The translations under genes were made by a program, and so were the position numbers. This document shows positions 7,398 to 13,576 of a stretch of 13,576 bases of DNA, piece by piece. Each line of letters starts with the position of its first letter. The stretch's first letter is position 1. Source of the stretch: CAYLMG01 sp964568365 (lineage in GTDB: Bacteria; Planctomycetota; Phycisphaerae; Sedimentisphaerales; Anaerobacaceae); assembly GCA_964568365.1 (NCBI GenBank), contig CAZMQF010000063.1:1-13576 (forward strand). Reading direction: 5' to 3'. Below the pieces are notes generated by a model, which did no database searches, was not told the DNA's origin, and saw only the letters and a program-made list of their open reading frames with translations.

Positions 7398-7417
7398 GGC
7401 ATAAGCTGCCGTTTTTA
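7398..7417 (+). terminator. Weak possible rho-independent terminator
   Basis: A 4-bp stem GGCA/TGCC (7398-7401, 7407-7410) with a 5-nt loop is followed by GTTTTTATT. The position after the dockerin-like gene and just before the rpsO promoter fits a terminator, but the stem is short and the signal is weak. Confidence 0.3.
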
Positions 7418-7428
7418 TTAAAAAAAGC

Positions 7429-7457
7429 TTGCAAATATACTAATGGGCGGTTATAAT
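7429..7457 (+). promoter_or_regulatory. Sigma-70-type promoter of rpsO
   Basis: TTGCAA (7429-7434) and a perfect TATAAT (7452-7457) are separated by 17 bp. The start should fall near 7464, giving a leader of about 95 nt before rpsO. A second TATAAT at 7473-7478 has no matching -35 element. In E. coli the rpsO leader binds S15 for autoregulation; I cannot identify that fold here. Confidence 0.75.
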
Positions 7458-7558
7458 ACTATTTTATTAATGTATAATGTTTTAGCAGGCATATGCCGAT
7501 TTTTTATGTAGTAAGAAGGCAGCTATTGGAAAAGACGTTGAAAGGATATAGTCAGAAG

Positions 7559-7825
7559 ATGCTGACGACAGAACAAAAAGAAAAAGTAATCAAGGATTTT
7601 GAAATCCATAAGGGCGATACCGGTTCGCCGATGGTGCAGATTGCTCTTCTGACAGAAAGGATTAATGAGCTTACAGAGCACCTGAAGGTACATAAAAAAG
7701 ACCATTCTTCACGCCGCGGCCTGCTCAAAATGGTTGGAAACAGATCGGCACTGCTTAAATATGTCAATAATAATGACCCACAGAAGTATCGTGAAATTAT
7801 AAACCGGCTTGGTTTAAGAAAATAA
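7559..7825 (+). CDS. rpsO: Small ribosomal subunit protein S15
   Basis: S15 binds the three-way junction of helices 20-22 in the 16S rRNA central domain and contributes to bridge B4 with the large subunit. The 88-residue product is the family's normal length and matches along its whole span: MLTTEQKEKVIKDFEIHKGDTGSP, QIALLTERINELTEHLKVHKKDHSSRRGL and the GNRSALLKYV-to-INRLGLRK end. The ATG at 7559 is chosen because it gives the standard S15 N-terminus. AAAGGA at 7541-7546 is 12 nt upstream, rather far, with a closer AGAAG. The frame stays open back to an ATG at 7493, but the 22 extra residues have no counterpart in S15. pnp follows after 107 bp containing a large hairpin, the same gene order as in many bacteria. 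Confidence 0.97.
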   Translation: MLTTEQKEKVIKDFEIHKGDTGSPMVQIALLTERINELTEHLKVHKKDHSSRRGLLKMVGNRSALLKYVNNNDPQKYREIINRLGLRK

Positions 7826-7835
7826 AAAAGAAAGA

Positions 7836-7912
7836 GAGTTCGTAGTTTGTAGTTGAAAGCTCATAAGCTGCGTGCGTTGAGTTGTGAACTCTCAACTACC
7901 AACTACGGACTC
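7836..7912 (+). promoter_or_regulatory. Long imperfect stem-loop between rpsO and pnp
   Basis: Two 24-base arms (7836-7859 and 7889-7912) are complementary at 21 positions; one of the three exceptions is a G-U pair in RNA. They enclose a 29-nt loop with a small AGCT/AGCT hairpin (7858-7869). A competing local hairpin, GTTGAGTT against AACTC(T)CAAC (about 7876-7896), would use part of the 3' arm. The structure ends ~20 nt before the pnp start. In E. coli a pnp-leader hairpin is cut by RNase III as part of PNPase autoregulation; this could be a functional analogue. It also resembles dispersed GTAGTT-type intergenic repeats, so it may be a repeat copy instead. Confidence 0.7.
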
Positions 7913-7932
7913 GCAGTTATTGAGGAAAATAT

Positions 7933-10074
7933 ATGTCGGATGTATGCAGACTTCAACGACAAATTGGGGGCGGAATCTTATCTATCGAAACGGGCAGGAT
8001 TGCAAAACAAGCTGATGGTGCTGTTGTTGTCAGATACGGAGACACTATTGTTCTTGTCGCTGCGGTAACGGCTCCACCTCGCTCGGAAGATATCGATTTT
8101 TTTCCGCTCAGTGTCGAGTATCGTGAACAGCACAGTGCTGCAGGCAAATTCCCCGGCGGATTTATTAAACGCGAGGGCAGGCCCAGCACAAAAGAAATCT
8201 TAACCGCCAGAATGATAGACAGGCCTATTCGCCCTTTGTTTCCAGAAGGTTATTGTCAGGAAGTGCAGCTCATTGCAAGTGTTTTAAGCTTTGACGGCGA
8301 CAATGACCCTGATGTCCTTGCTATGATTGGTGCCAGTGCTGCTCTGACTATCAGCAGGATTCCATTTTTAGGACCTATCGGTGCCTGCAGATTAGGCAGA
8401 ATAGATGGCCAATATGTTGTCAATCCCACACATAAACAGCTCGAACAAAGTGACTTGAATCTTCTCCTTGGCGGCCGAAAAGAAGCGATGAATATGATTG
8501 AGGTCGGCGCCAGGCAGGTTCCGGAACAGGTAATTGCAGATGCAGTTGCCCAGGCGCACAAAACCGTCGGCGAAGTGTGCGATATGCTCGAGGAGCTTCG
8601 GGAAAAAGTGGGCGTCGAAAAAGAAATTATTCTTTTAGAAAAAAATGAAGAGCTTTATTCGAAGATTCGCTCACAGATAGCTGACAGACTGCTTGAACTA
8701 AAGCAGATACAGAAAAAGAAGGAGCGAAATAAAGCGGTAAAAGAGTTGTTCGAAGAGATTATAAGCCGGTACTGTGAAACCCAGGAACCTGACGCTGAGC
8801 TGTATGATACTGCTCTTGTTAAAAGGACTCTGTCAAGAATTGAGGCTGAGGTGGTCAGACAGATGCTTCTTAGTGGCAAACGAATCGATGGCAGAGGTTT
8901 TACCGACATTCGACCTATAAGTTGTGAAGTAGGTATCTTTCCGAGAACTCACGGCTCAGCCGTTTTCTCGCGCGGCGAGACACAGGCTCTGGTGAGTGTA
9001 ACCCTCGGAACCATCAGGGATGCTCAGATTATTGACGGCCTGCTGGAAGAATATTCTCAAAACTTTACGTTCCATTATAATTTTCCCCCCTTTTCTGTAG
9101 GTGAGGTCAAGCCGGTTCGAGGCCCCGGCAGAAGAGAAATTGGCCACGGCTCTCTTGCAGAGAGGGCGCTTGAGGCTGTAAGGGCGCCGGACGAAGAGTT
9201 TGCCTATACAGTAAGACTTGTTTCAGACATAACCGAATCGAATGGTTCAAGCTCCATGGCGTCGGTTTGTGCCGGTTCTCTCGCGCTAATGGATGCGGGT
9301 GTGCCTGTAAAGAGGGCTGTTGCCGGTATTTCAATCGGAATGATTAGCGACGGTAAAGGAAAATATGAGCTGCTGACAGATATTATGGGTGCAGAAGACC
9401 ACTTTGGCGAGATGGATTTCAAAGTTGCAGGTACCAGGGAAGGCATCACCGCTATCCAGCTTGATATCAAGGCCGAAGGACTGCCGCACAAGGTTATGGT
9501 CGAAGCTCTCGAGCGTGCTAAACAAGCCCGTCTGAAAATCTTAGGTTTTATGGAACAGACCATTAAAGAGCCGAGAACCGAGTTAAGCAAATATGCGCCG
9601 AAACTTATTAGTATTGAAATTGACCCCGAATTAATAGGCAAAGTAATCGGGCCGGGCGGCAAAACAATAAAGGCACTTCAGGACCAGACCGGAACGAAAA
9701 TTGAAATCGAAGAAGATGGAACAATATATATAAGCTGCCTCGGCGGTGAAGGACACCTCGAGGCAAAAGAAATCATCGACTCGATGACCCAGCCGCCTGT
9801 TCTCGGTAAAATCTACAAAAACTCAAAAGTCGTTTCTGTAAAAGACTTTGGAATATTTGTCGAAATCGCTCCCGGTGTGGAAGGACTCTGCCATATAAGC
9901 GAATTAGCCAACGAGTATGTCAAAAACATCGACCAGGTTTGCAAAGTTGGCGATTTGATACCTGTAAAACTAATTGCGATTGATGAACAGGGCAGGCTGA
10001 AACTTTCTCGAAAGGCTGCTCTTGCGGAGCCGGACAAAGAAAAAGAGCCGGCCTTAAAACCAACTCGTAAGTAA
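7933..10074 (+). CDS. pnp: Polynucleotide phosphorylase (PNPase)
   Basis: PNPase is a trimeric 3'-to-5' exoribonuclease that uses phosphate to release nucleoside diphosphates, central to mRNA turnover. The 713-residue product has the full family layout: first RNase PH core (SIETGRIAKQADGAVVVRYGDT; FFPLSVEYREQ; PGGFIKREGRPS), an alpha-helical linker (about 210-310), a second RNase PH core (FSRGETQALVSVTLG; EDHFGEMDFKVAG), a KH domain with GPGG (about 555-615) and an S1 domain (about 622-690: GKIYKNSKVVSVKDFGIFVEI). Asp489 and Asp495 correspond to the E. coli catalytic/metal aspartates 486 and 492. GAGGA lies 6 nt before the ATG. The product ends in a short charged tail (EPDKEKEPALKPTRK). The large hairpin upstream suggests control at the mRNA level. 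Confidence 0.98.
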   Translation: MSDVCRLQRQIGGGILSIETGRIAKQADGAVVVRYGDTIVLVAAVTAPPRSEDIDFFPLSVEYREQHSAAGKFPGGFIKREGRPSTKEILTARMIDRPIRPLFPEGYCQEVQLIASVLSFDGDNDPDVLAMIGASAALTISRIPFLGPIGACRLGRIDGQYVVNPTHKQLEQSDLNLLLGGRKEAMNMIEVGARQVPEQVIADAVAQAHKTVGEVCDMLEELREKVGVEKEIILLEKNEELYSKIRSQIADRLLELKQIQKKKERNKAVKELFEEIISRYCETQEPDAELYDTALVKRTLSRIEAEVVRQMLLSGKRIDGRGFTDIRPISCEVGIFPRTHGSAVFSRGETQALVSVTLGTIRDAQIIDGLLEEYSQNFTFHYNFPPFSVGEVKPVRGPGRREIGHGSLAERALEAVRAPDEEFAYTVRLVSDITESNGSSSMASVCAGSLALMDAGVPVKRAVAGISIGMISDGKGKYELLTDIMGAEDHFGEMDFKVAGTREGITAIQLDIKAEGLPHKVMVEALERAKQARLKILGFMEQTIKEPRTELSKYAPKLISIEIDPELIGKVIGPGGKTIKALQDQTGTKIEIEEDGTIYISCLGGEGHLEAKEIIDSMTQPPVLGKIYKNSKVVSVKDFGIFVEIAPGVEGLCHISELANEYVKNIDQVCKVGDLIPVKLIAIDEQGRLKLSRKAALAEPDKEKEPALKPTRK

Positions 10075-10223
10075 AGTCCTCTTAAGACGCATCCTTTTTC
10101 TCTTGGTCGTTAGTGTGAAATTAATGGCCGGGATAATTGCTTCGATTTATAAATGGTATTTTCATCTTTTTTGTGATAACATTTCTTATTCTATTTGTTT
10201 TGTAGAAGACGAAAGCTGAAAAA

Positions 10224-10982
10224 GTGGATAATAATCAGAAGCAAAATACAGGTCAATTGCGACTTGAGAAAGAGGACTTGATTGCCCAGCTTGCGCACGA
10301 GATAAAGAACCCTCTTTCCGTAATCAAGATTAACCTCAGGCTTATCGCCGAAGACCTCGAAAAACTCAAAAGTCCCGAGCAGGGTAGCTCTCATACTTCG
10401 AGTCAGCTGGCTCACCAGTCCTTTACGGCCGCCCTGAGAAAGATATCTGTAATCAAGAAAGAAGCCGACCGCCTTGAGCAGATTCTTGACGGCTTTCTGC
10501 GCTATACCGATAAAATTGAATTGCAGACAGCCGGTATCGATATCAATGAGCTAATCAGCGATTTAATAGACTTCTATACACCACAGGCATACAGCCATTC
10601 TATCGTTGTCAGGCAAATGCTGCATAACGAGCCGCTTTTGTGCAGGGTCGATTCGAATATGTTAAAGCAAGCGTTACTGAACCTTTTTATCAATGCCCAG
10701 CAGGCTATGGCCAGCGGCGGGGAGCTGCTCGTAAAGACTCAAAAAGTGCCAAAATATGCTATAATACAGGTCAACGATACAGGCACGGGTATTCAGCCGG
10801 AAAAAATAGGAAGGATTTTCGGCGTATATTATTCGTCCCGGCCGCAGGGTAAAGGACTGGGTCTGCCAATCGCAAAAAGAATAGTCGAAGCACATAACGG
10901 AGCTATAACTGTTGAAAGCGAGCTGGGAAAAGGAACAATATTTACGATAAAATTGCCGTTGCAAAACCCTGCTAAAAGTTAA
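10224..10982 (+). CDS. Soluble NtrB-like sensor histidine kinase lacking a sensor domain
   Basis: This 252-residue cytoplasmic kinase should autophosphorylate on His25 (LAHEIKNPLSVIK) and pass the phosphate to the regulator encoded 12 bp downstream. The HisKA dimerisation helices span about 14-97. The HATPase domain shows the N box (QALLNLFINAQQAM, Asn153 and Asn157), G1 (DTGTGI, 185-190), an F-box region (GRIFGVYYSSRPQ) and G2 (GKGLGLP, 209-215). No transmembrane segment, PAS, GAF or HAMP is present; only about 15 residues precede the H-box helix. The GTG start is nearly forced: an in-frame TGA sits at 10218 and no ATG comes before the H box. GAAAG about 8 nt upstream is a modest ribosome site. 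The sensory input must come from elsewhere, for example a partner protein. A Ser/His/Gln-rich stretch (53-67) lengthens the loop between the two helices. Confidence 0.9.
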   Translation: MDNNQKQNTGQLRLEKEDLIAQLAHEIKNPLSVIKINLRLIAEDLEKLKSPEQGSSHTSSQLAHQSFTAALRKISVIKKEADRLEQILDGFLRYTDKIELQTAGIDINELISDLIDFYTPQAYSHSIVVRQMLHNEPLLCRVDSNMLKQALLNLFINAQQAMASGGELLVKTQKVPKYAIIQVNDTGTGIQPEKIGRIFGVYYSSRPQGKGLGLPIAKRIVEAHNGAITVESELGKGTIFTIKLPLQNPAKS

Positions 10983-10994
10983 AGAGGCCGGTAA

Positions 10995-12362
10995 ATGGTT
11001 AACGACAGCGTAATTCTGGTTGTGGATGATGAGCGTAATCATGCCGACGGAATCGTCGAGGCTCTGGAGGGCCTCTGCGCAAAGGCAATAGCCGTTTATG
11101 ACGGCAAAGATGCTCTGGAGCTTTTACGAAGTGAAAAGGTTGACGTCATTATTACCGACCTCAAACTCGGCGGCGCTCTCGACGGCATTGACATTCTCGA
11201 AGAGGCCAAAAAGCAAAATCCCGATACCGAGGTTATTCTCGTTACCGCCTATGCGACTATCGATAACTGCAAAAAGGCTATCAGGCAGGGTGCCTTTGAC
11301 TATCTCGTCAAGCCTATCAATATTGACGAGCTTCGCACTCTTAACCAGCAGGCCTGCCGGAAGACCGAAGCCTCTGAAAGCCGAAGAGCTAAAACAACCA
11401 CCTCTGATAAATGGGATTTTGTATTCGATGGCGTCATAGGCGAGAGCAGGGCGATGCACGGCATCTTCGAGGTCCTCAAAAGAGTTGCCGCATCGAACAT
11501 CTCGGTTCTTATCGAGGGCGAATCCGGGACAGGAAAAGAGCTGCTGGCAAGAGCGATTCACGATAACTCTACGCGTTCTCGCGAGCTTTTTAAGCCGGTA
11601 AACTGTGCCGGCCTTACCGAGACCCTGCTCGAAAGCGAGCTGTTCGGCCACGTCAAAGGGGCCTTTACGGGTGCAACAAGCGACAGGAAAGGTCTTTTTG
11701 AAATCGCCGATAAGGGGACACTTTTGCTTGATGAAATCGGCGATATGGCGCCTATCTGCCAGGCAAAGTTACTAAGGGTGCTTGAGGATGGTATTATAAT
11801 ACCGGTCGGCTCGAATAAGCCGAGCGTTGTCAATGTAAGAGTTATCAGCGCCACGAACCAGGATTTGACGAAGCTCATTGAAGAGAAAAAGTTCAGACAG
11901 GATTTATATTTCAGAATCAAGGGCGTTAGCATTTCCCTGCCTGCCCTGCGGGACAGAAGCGAGGATATACTCGCCCTTGCCGATTTTTTTCTCAAAGAAG
12001 CCGTCTCAGAGACAGGCTCTAAAGTTACCGGCATAACCGATTCTGCAATGGATATTCTCAAAGGCTTTGATTGGCCGGGCAATATCAGGCAGCTTAAAAA
12101 CTGCATAAGGACAATGGTAGTAATGGCCGAGACTGATTCTCTCGACGTCTGCGATATTCCTCCTGATATCTCGCGCAGAAGACAGCTCAGTGCGGGCGTA
12201 AAAGACGCCAAGCATTTGTCCGGAATGTCGCTTAATGAAATTGAAAAGCAGGCGATTATAGATACTCTTACCCGGACGGGCAACAACCGCGAAAAGGCCG
12301 CAAAAATCCTCGGCATCGGTGAAAGAACACTATATCGAAAAATCAAAGAGTATAATCTGTAA
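10995..12362 (+). CDS. NtrC-family sigma-54-dependent response regulator
   Basis: This 455-residue activator should switch on sigma-54 promoters after phosphorylation. The receiver domain (1-~120) has Asp11/Asp12, phospho-acceptor Asp55 in VIITDLKLGG, Thr84 and Lys106. The AAA+ domain (~145-380) has Walker A GESGTGKE (175-182), the sigma-54-contact loop GAFTGA (222-227), Walker B LLLDEIGD (Asp246-Glu247), the RQDLYFRI arginine-finger region (301-308) and WPGNIRQL (360-367). The C-terminus (~412-455) is a Fis-type helix-turn-helix (NNREKAAKILGIGERTLYRKI). AAAGAGG is 7 nt before the ATG, and the kinase gene ends 12 bp upstream, so the two form one operon and surely a cognate pair. All key residues are present. 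Its targets are unknown: I found no properly spaced -24/-12 promoter in this window. Confidence 0.96.
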   Translation: MVNDSVILVVDDERNHADGIVEALEGLCAKAIAVYDGKDALELLRSEKVDVIITDLKLGGALDGIDILEEAKKQNPDTEVILVTAYATIDNCKKAIRQGAFDYLVKPINIDELRTLNQQACRKTEASESRRAKTTTSDKWDFVFDGVIGESRAMHGIFEVLKRVAASNISVLIEGESGTGKELLARAIHDNSTRSRELFKPVNCAGLTETLLESELFGHVKGAFTGATSDRKGLFEIADKGTLLLDEIGDMAPICQAKLLRVLEDGIIIPVGSNKPSVVNVRVISATNQDLTKLIEEKKFRQDLYFRIKGVSISLPALRDRSEDILALADFFLKEAVSETGSKVTGITDSAMDILKGFDWPGNIRQLKNCIRTMVVMAETDSLDVCDIPPDISRRRQLSAGVKDAKHLSGMSLNEIEKQAIIDTLTRTGNNREKAAKILGIGERTLYRKIKEYNL

Positions 12363-12373
12363 GATCTAACCAC

Positions 12374-12433
12374 GAATTCCAAAGATTTACACTTTATTTA
12401 TTTACATGATTAACAGGATGGACAGAATTCCAA
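12374..12433. repeat. Degenerate dispersed-repeat-like segment with 9-bp direct repeats
   Basis: GAATTCCAA occurs at 12374-12382 and 12425-12433, bracketing a segment with TTTACATGATTAACAGGATG. Such 'catgattaacaggat' and 'ccacgaatt' strings are, from memory, common non-coding repeats in many bacterial genomes. It sits at the junction between the two-component operon and the AT-rich methyltransferase gene. Confidence 0.4.
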
Positions 12434-12457
12434 GTTTGTCGTTTAATTTTTTATATC

Positions 12458-12486
12458 TTGACATTTTATTTTCCGCAAACTAAATT
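12458..12486 (+). promoter_or_regulatory. Probable sigma-70 promoter for the methyltransferase gene
   Basis: A perfect TTGACA (12458-12463) is followed after 17 bp by TAAATT (12481-12486), a 4/6 match to the -10 consensus. A better -10-like TATGAT at 12487-12492 is too far away (23 bp). The leader would be about 80 nt. The surrounding DNA is very AT-rich, so chance matches are possible. Confidence 0.5.
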
Positions 12487-12574
12487 TATGATATATCGTT
12501 TTTTTATAGCTATCTATAAGATGTTCTTAGGAGTGCAACTAGTTTTATTAGGTTTTTTACGATAAAGGGATTAG

Positions 12575-13576
12575 ATGAAAACTGTTGGCCAAATTGTTCT
12601 AGATCAGCATAAACTTAACGTTACGAACAAGACAAGATCAAACCTTTTCAATTGGCGAGGACAGTTTACTCCTGAATTTGTCGAGTACATTCTAAGCACT
12701 TTCGGTAGATCAAATTCTAATATATTTGATCCGTTCTGTGGAAGCGGTACTGTTCTACTTGAATCTGCTCGACATAATATTTCATCAACGGGATTTGAAA
12801 TCAATCCTGCAGCTTATGCAATGTCAAGATTTATCTCCCTTTCTACGCTTACCAATGGTGAAAGAAAAAAACTTTGTGATAGGCTTCAAGAACGCATTGA
12901 GTCTATTATAGGAAAATACCATGGCTTACCATTGTTTACGTCACAACCTACCTTTAGGGAAAGTTACAAAAACTTAATAGATTTTGCTGAAGACCTTCTT
13001 TCTCAAATTAATAACAAGGACGAGATGGTTGTTGCCCTGATTTGTCTATTTCATGCAGAAAATGCAAGACGTTGCGATCTCACTACAATAATGTGTCGTT
13101 CATTTGATATAGTTTCAAATAAGTTATATGGGCTTCCGCAAGCACGAAAACCGATAAGTGTTGATTTATGGGATGCACGACTTGCCCACGAACGTCTTAG
13201 CAATTCTGTAGATTTGATAATAACTAGTCCTCCCTATATTAATGTATTTAATTACCATCAAAACTATCGATCAATAATGGAGGTTCTTGGATTTGACATT
13301 TTAAAAATCGCAGATAGTGAAATTGGATCCAACAGAAAGAACCGAGGAAATAGATTTAAAACAGTTGTTCAATATGCTCTGGATATGCAGGATGCTTTGG
13401 TAAGTTTTTCACATTGTCTTTCCCGAAACGGCGTTCTTGTGTTAGTTGTTGGCCGCGAGTCAAAAGTTAGGGGTATTCCTTTCCTCAATTCTCGTATTTT
13501 ACTTGAATTGGCCAAAAGACTTTCATCTTATGAGCATATTACTACCTCAGAAAGAATTTTCATTAACCGCTTTGGA
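12575..13576 (+). CDS. DNA methyltransferase (amino-group, SPPY type), 3'-truncated
   Basis: The frame runs open from ATG 12575 to the window end, 334 codons without a stop. It encodes an S-adenosylmethionine-dependent methylase. Motif I is DPFCGSGT (52-59), followed by GFEINPAA (73-80) as the motif II region, and motif IV is TSPPYINVFNY (217-227). An N-terminal NWRGQFTPEFVEYIL (26-40) matches my memory of modification methylases that start this way. TSPPY is typical of N4-cytosine and some N6-adenine enzymes. Motif I precedes IV by about 157 residues, leaving room for a target-recognition region, an alpha-like order. AAAGGGA ends 4 nt before the start. The DNA is AT-rich (38% G+C at 12781-12840, against 52% at 11161-11220) and uses AGA, AAT and TCT codons freely, which suggests transfer. 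A tRNA/rRNA methylase is less likely because of TSPPY and WRGQF. Any restriction partner would lie beyond the window. Confidence 0.85.
   Translation, partial: MKTVGQIVLDQHKLNVTNKTRSNLFNWRGQFTPEFVEYILSTFGRSNSNIFDPFCGSGTVLLESARHNISSTGFEINPAAYAMSRFISLSTLTNGERKKLCDRLQERIESIIGKYHGLPLFTSQPTFRESYKNLIDFAEDLLSQINNKDEMVVALICLFHAENARRCDLTTIMCRSFDIVSNKLYGLPQARKPISVDLWDARLAHERLSNSVDLIITSPPYINVFNYHQNYRSIMEVLGFDILKIADSEIGSNRKNRGNRFKTVVQYALDMQDALVSFSHCLSRNGVLVLVVGRESKVRGIPFLNSRILLELAKRLSSYEHITTSERIFINRFG

Noticed and set aside
7488..7506. GGCATATGCC palindrome followed by a T run in the rpsO leader, as an attenuator
   Set aside because: With a minimal loop only three base pairs remain, too little for a terminator stem.
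7493..7558. Upstream ATG giving a 22-residue N-terminal extension of S15
   Set aside because: The added residues match nothing in S15, no good ribosome site precedes 7493, and the start at 7559 gives the standard length and N-terminus.
7853..8068. 71-codon open frame overlapping the pnp start
   Set aside because: It is translated from the hairpin repeat and then from a second frame of pnp. It shows no protein-family features.
10075..10110. Terminator after pnp around TCTTAAGA and a T run
   Set aside because: TCTTAAGA is a short palindrome without room for a loop and is separated from the T run. No stable stem is visible.
10125..10141. Sigma-54-like promoter (TGGCC ... TTGCT) upstream of the kinase gene
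   Set aside because: GG (10126-10127) and GC (10139-10140) are separated by 11 bases, while the -24/-12 element needs 10. The match is tempting because the operon encodes a sigma-54 activator, but spacing is strict.
11558..12382. 274-codon open frame antisense to the response regulator
   Set aside because: It lies fully opposite an intact, well-conserved gene. Its sequence is Ser/Leu-rich with no recognisable domain, as expected for an antisense shadow.

Overview
The window looks like chromosomal DNA of an uncultured planctomycete, most likely of the class Phycisphaerae (Sedimentisphaerales-like). This is inferred from gene style, not from a marker-gene comparison. The main clues are three exported proteins built from modules I associate with that group: RCC1-type repeats joined to tail-fibre-like repeats, a streptopain-type protease, and a small protein with a GG-rich 'YDLSWSTIDGGGG' module and a dockerin-like EF-hand end. 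Every credible gene is on the + strand. I see no tRNA, rRNA, CRISPR array, insertion sequence or integrase.

Region 1 (1-2489) holds the 3' part of a GspE/PilB-type secretion ATPase followed by a GspF/PilC-type inner-membrane platform protein. They are the motor and platform of a type II secretion or type IV pilus machine. The ATPase has an unusual Asn in place of the Walker A Thr.

Region 2 (2490-7378) starts with a 425-bp gene-free stretch holding a near-consensus sigma-70 promoter and a long leader. Three predicted exported proteins follow in close order: an 832-residue protein (seven-blade RCC1-like propeller, tail-fibre-like repeats, possible self-cleaving C-terminus), a cysteine-rich C10 (streptopain) peptidase, and a dockerin-like small protein. 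The first two are 18 bp apart and almost certainly co-transcribed. The cassette may be cargo of the neighbouring secretion machine, but that is inference.

Region 3 (7379-10074) is housekeeping: a good promoter, rpsO (ribosomal protein S15), a 24-bp-arm imperfect hairpin, then pnp (polynucleotide phosphorylase). The rpsO-hairpin-pnp order resembles the E. coli locus, where RNase III cuts a hairpin in the pnp leader as part of PNPase autoregulation.

Region 4 (10224-12362) is a two-component pair: a soluble NtrB-like histidine kinase with no recognisable sensor domain, and an NtrC-type sigma-54 activator.

Region 5 (12363-13576) changes character. After a short repeat-like spacer and a promoter there is a 3'-truncated DNA methyltransferase with motifs DPFCGSGT and TSPPY. 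It is clearly more AT-rich than the genes before it. It may be the first gene of an acquired modification or restriction-modification locus that continues past the window edge.
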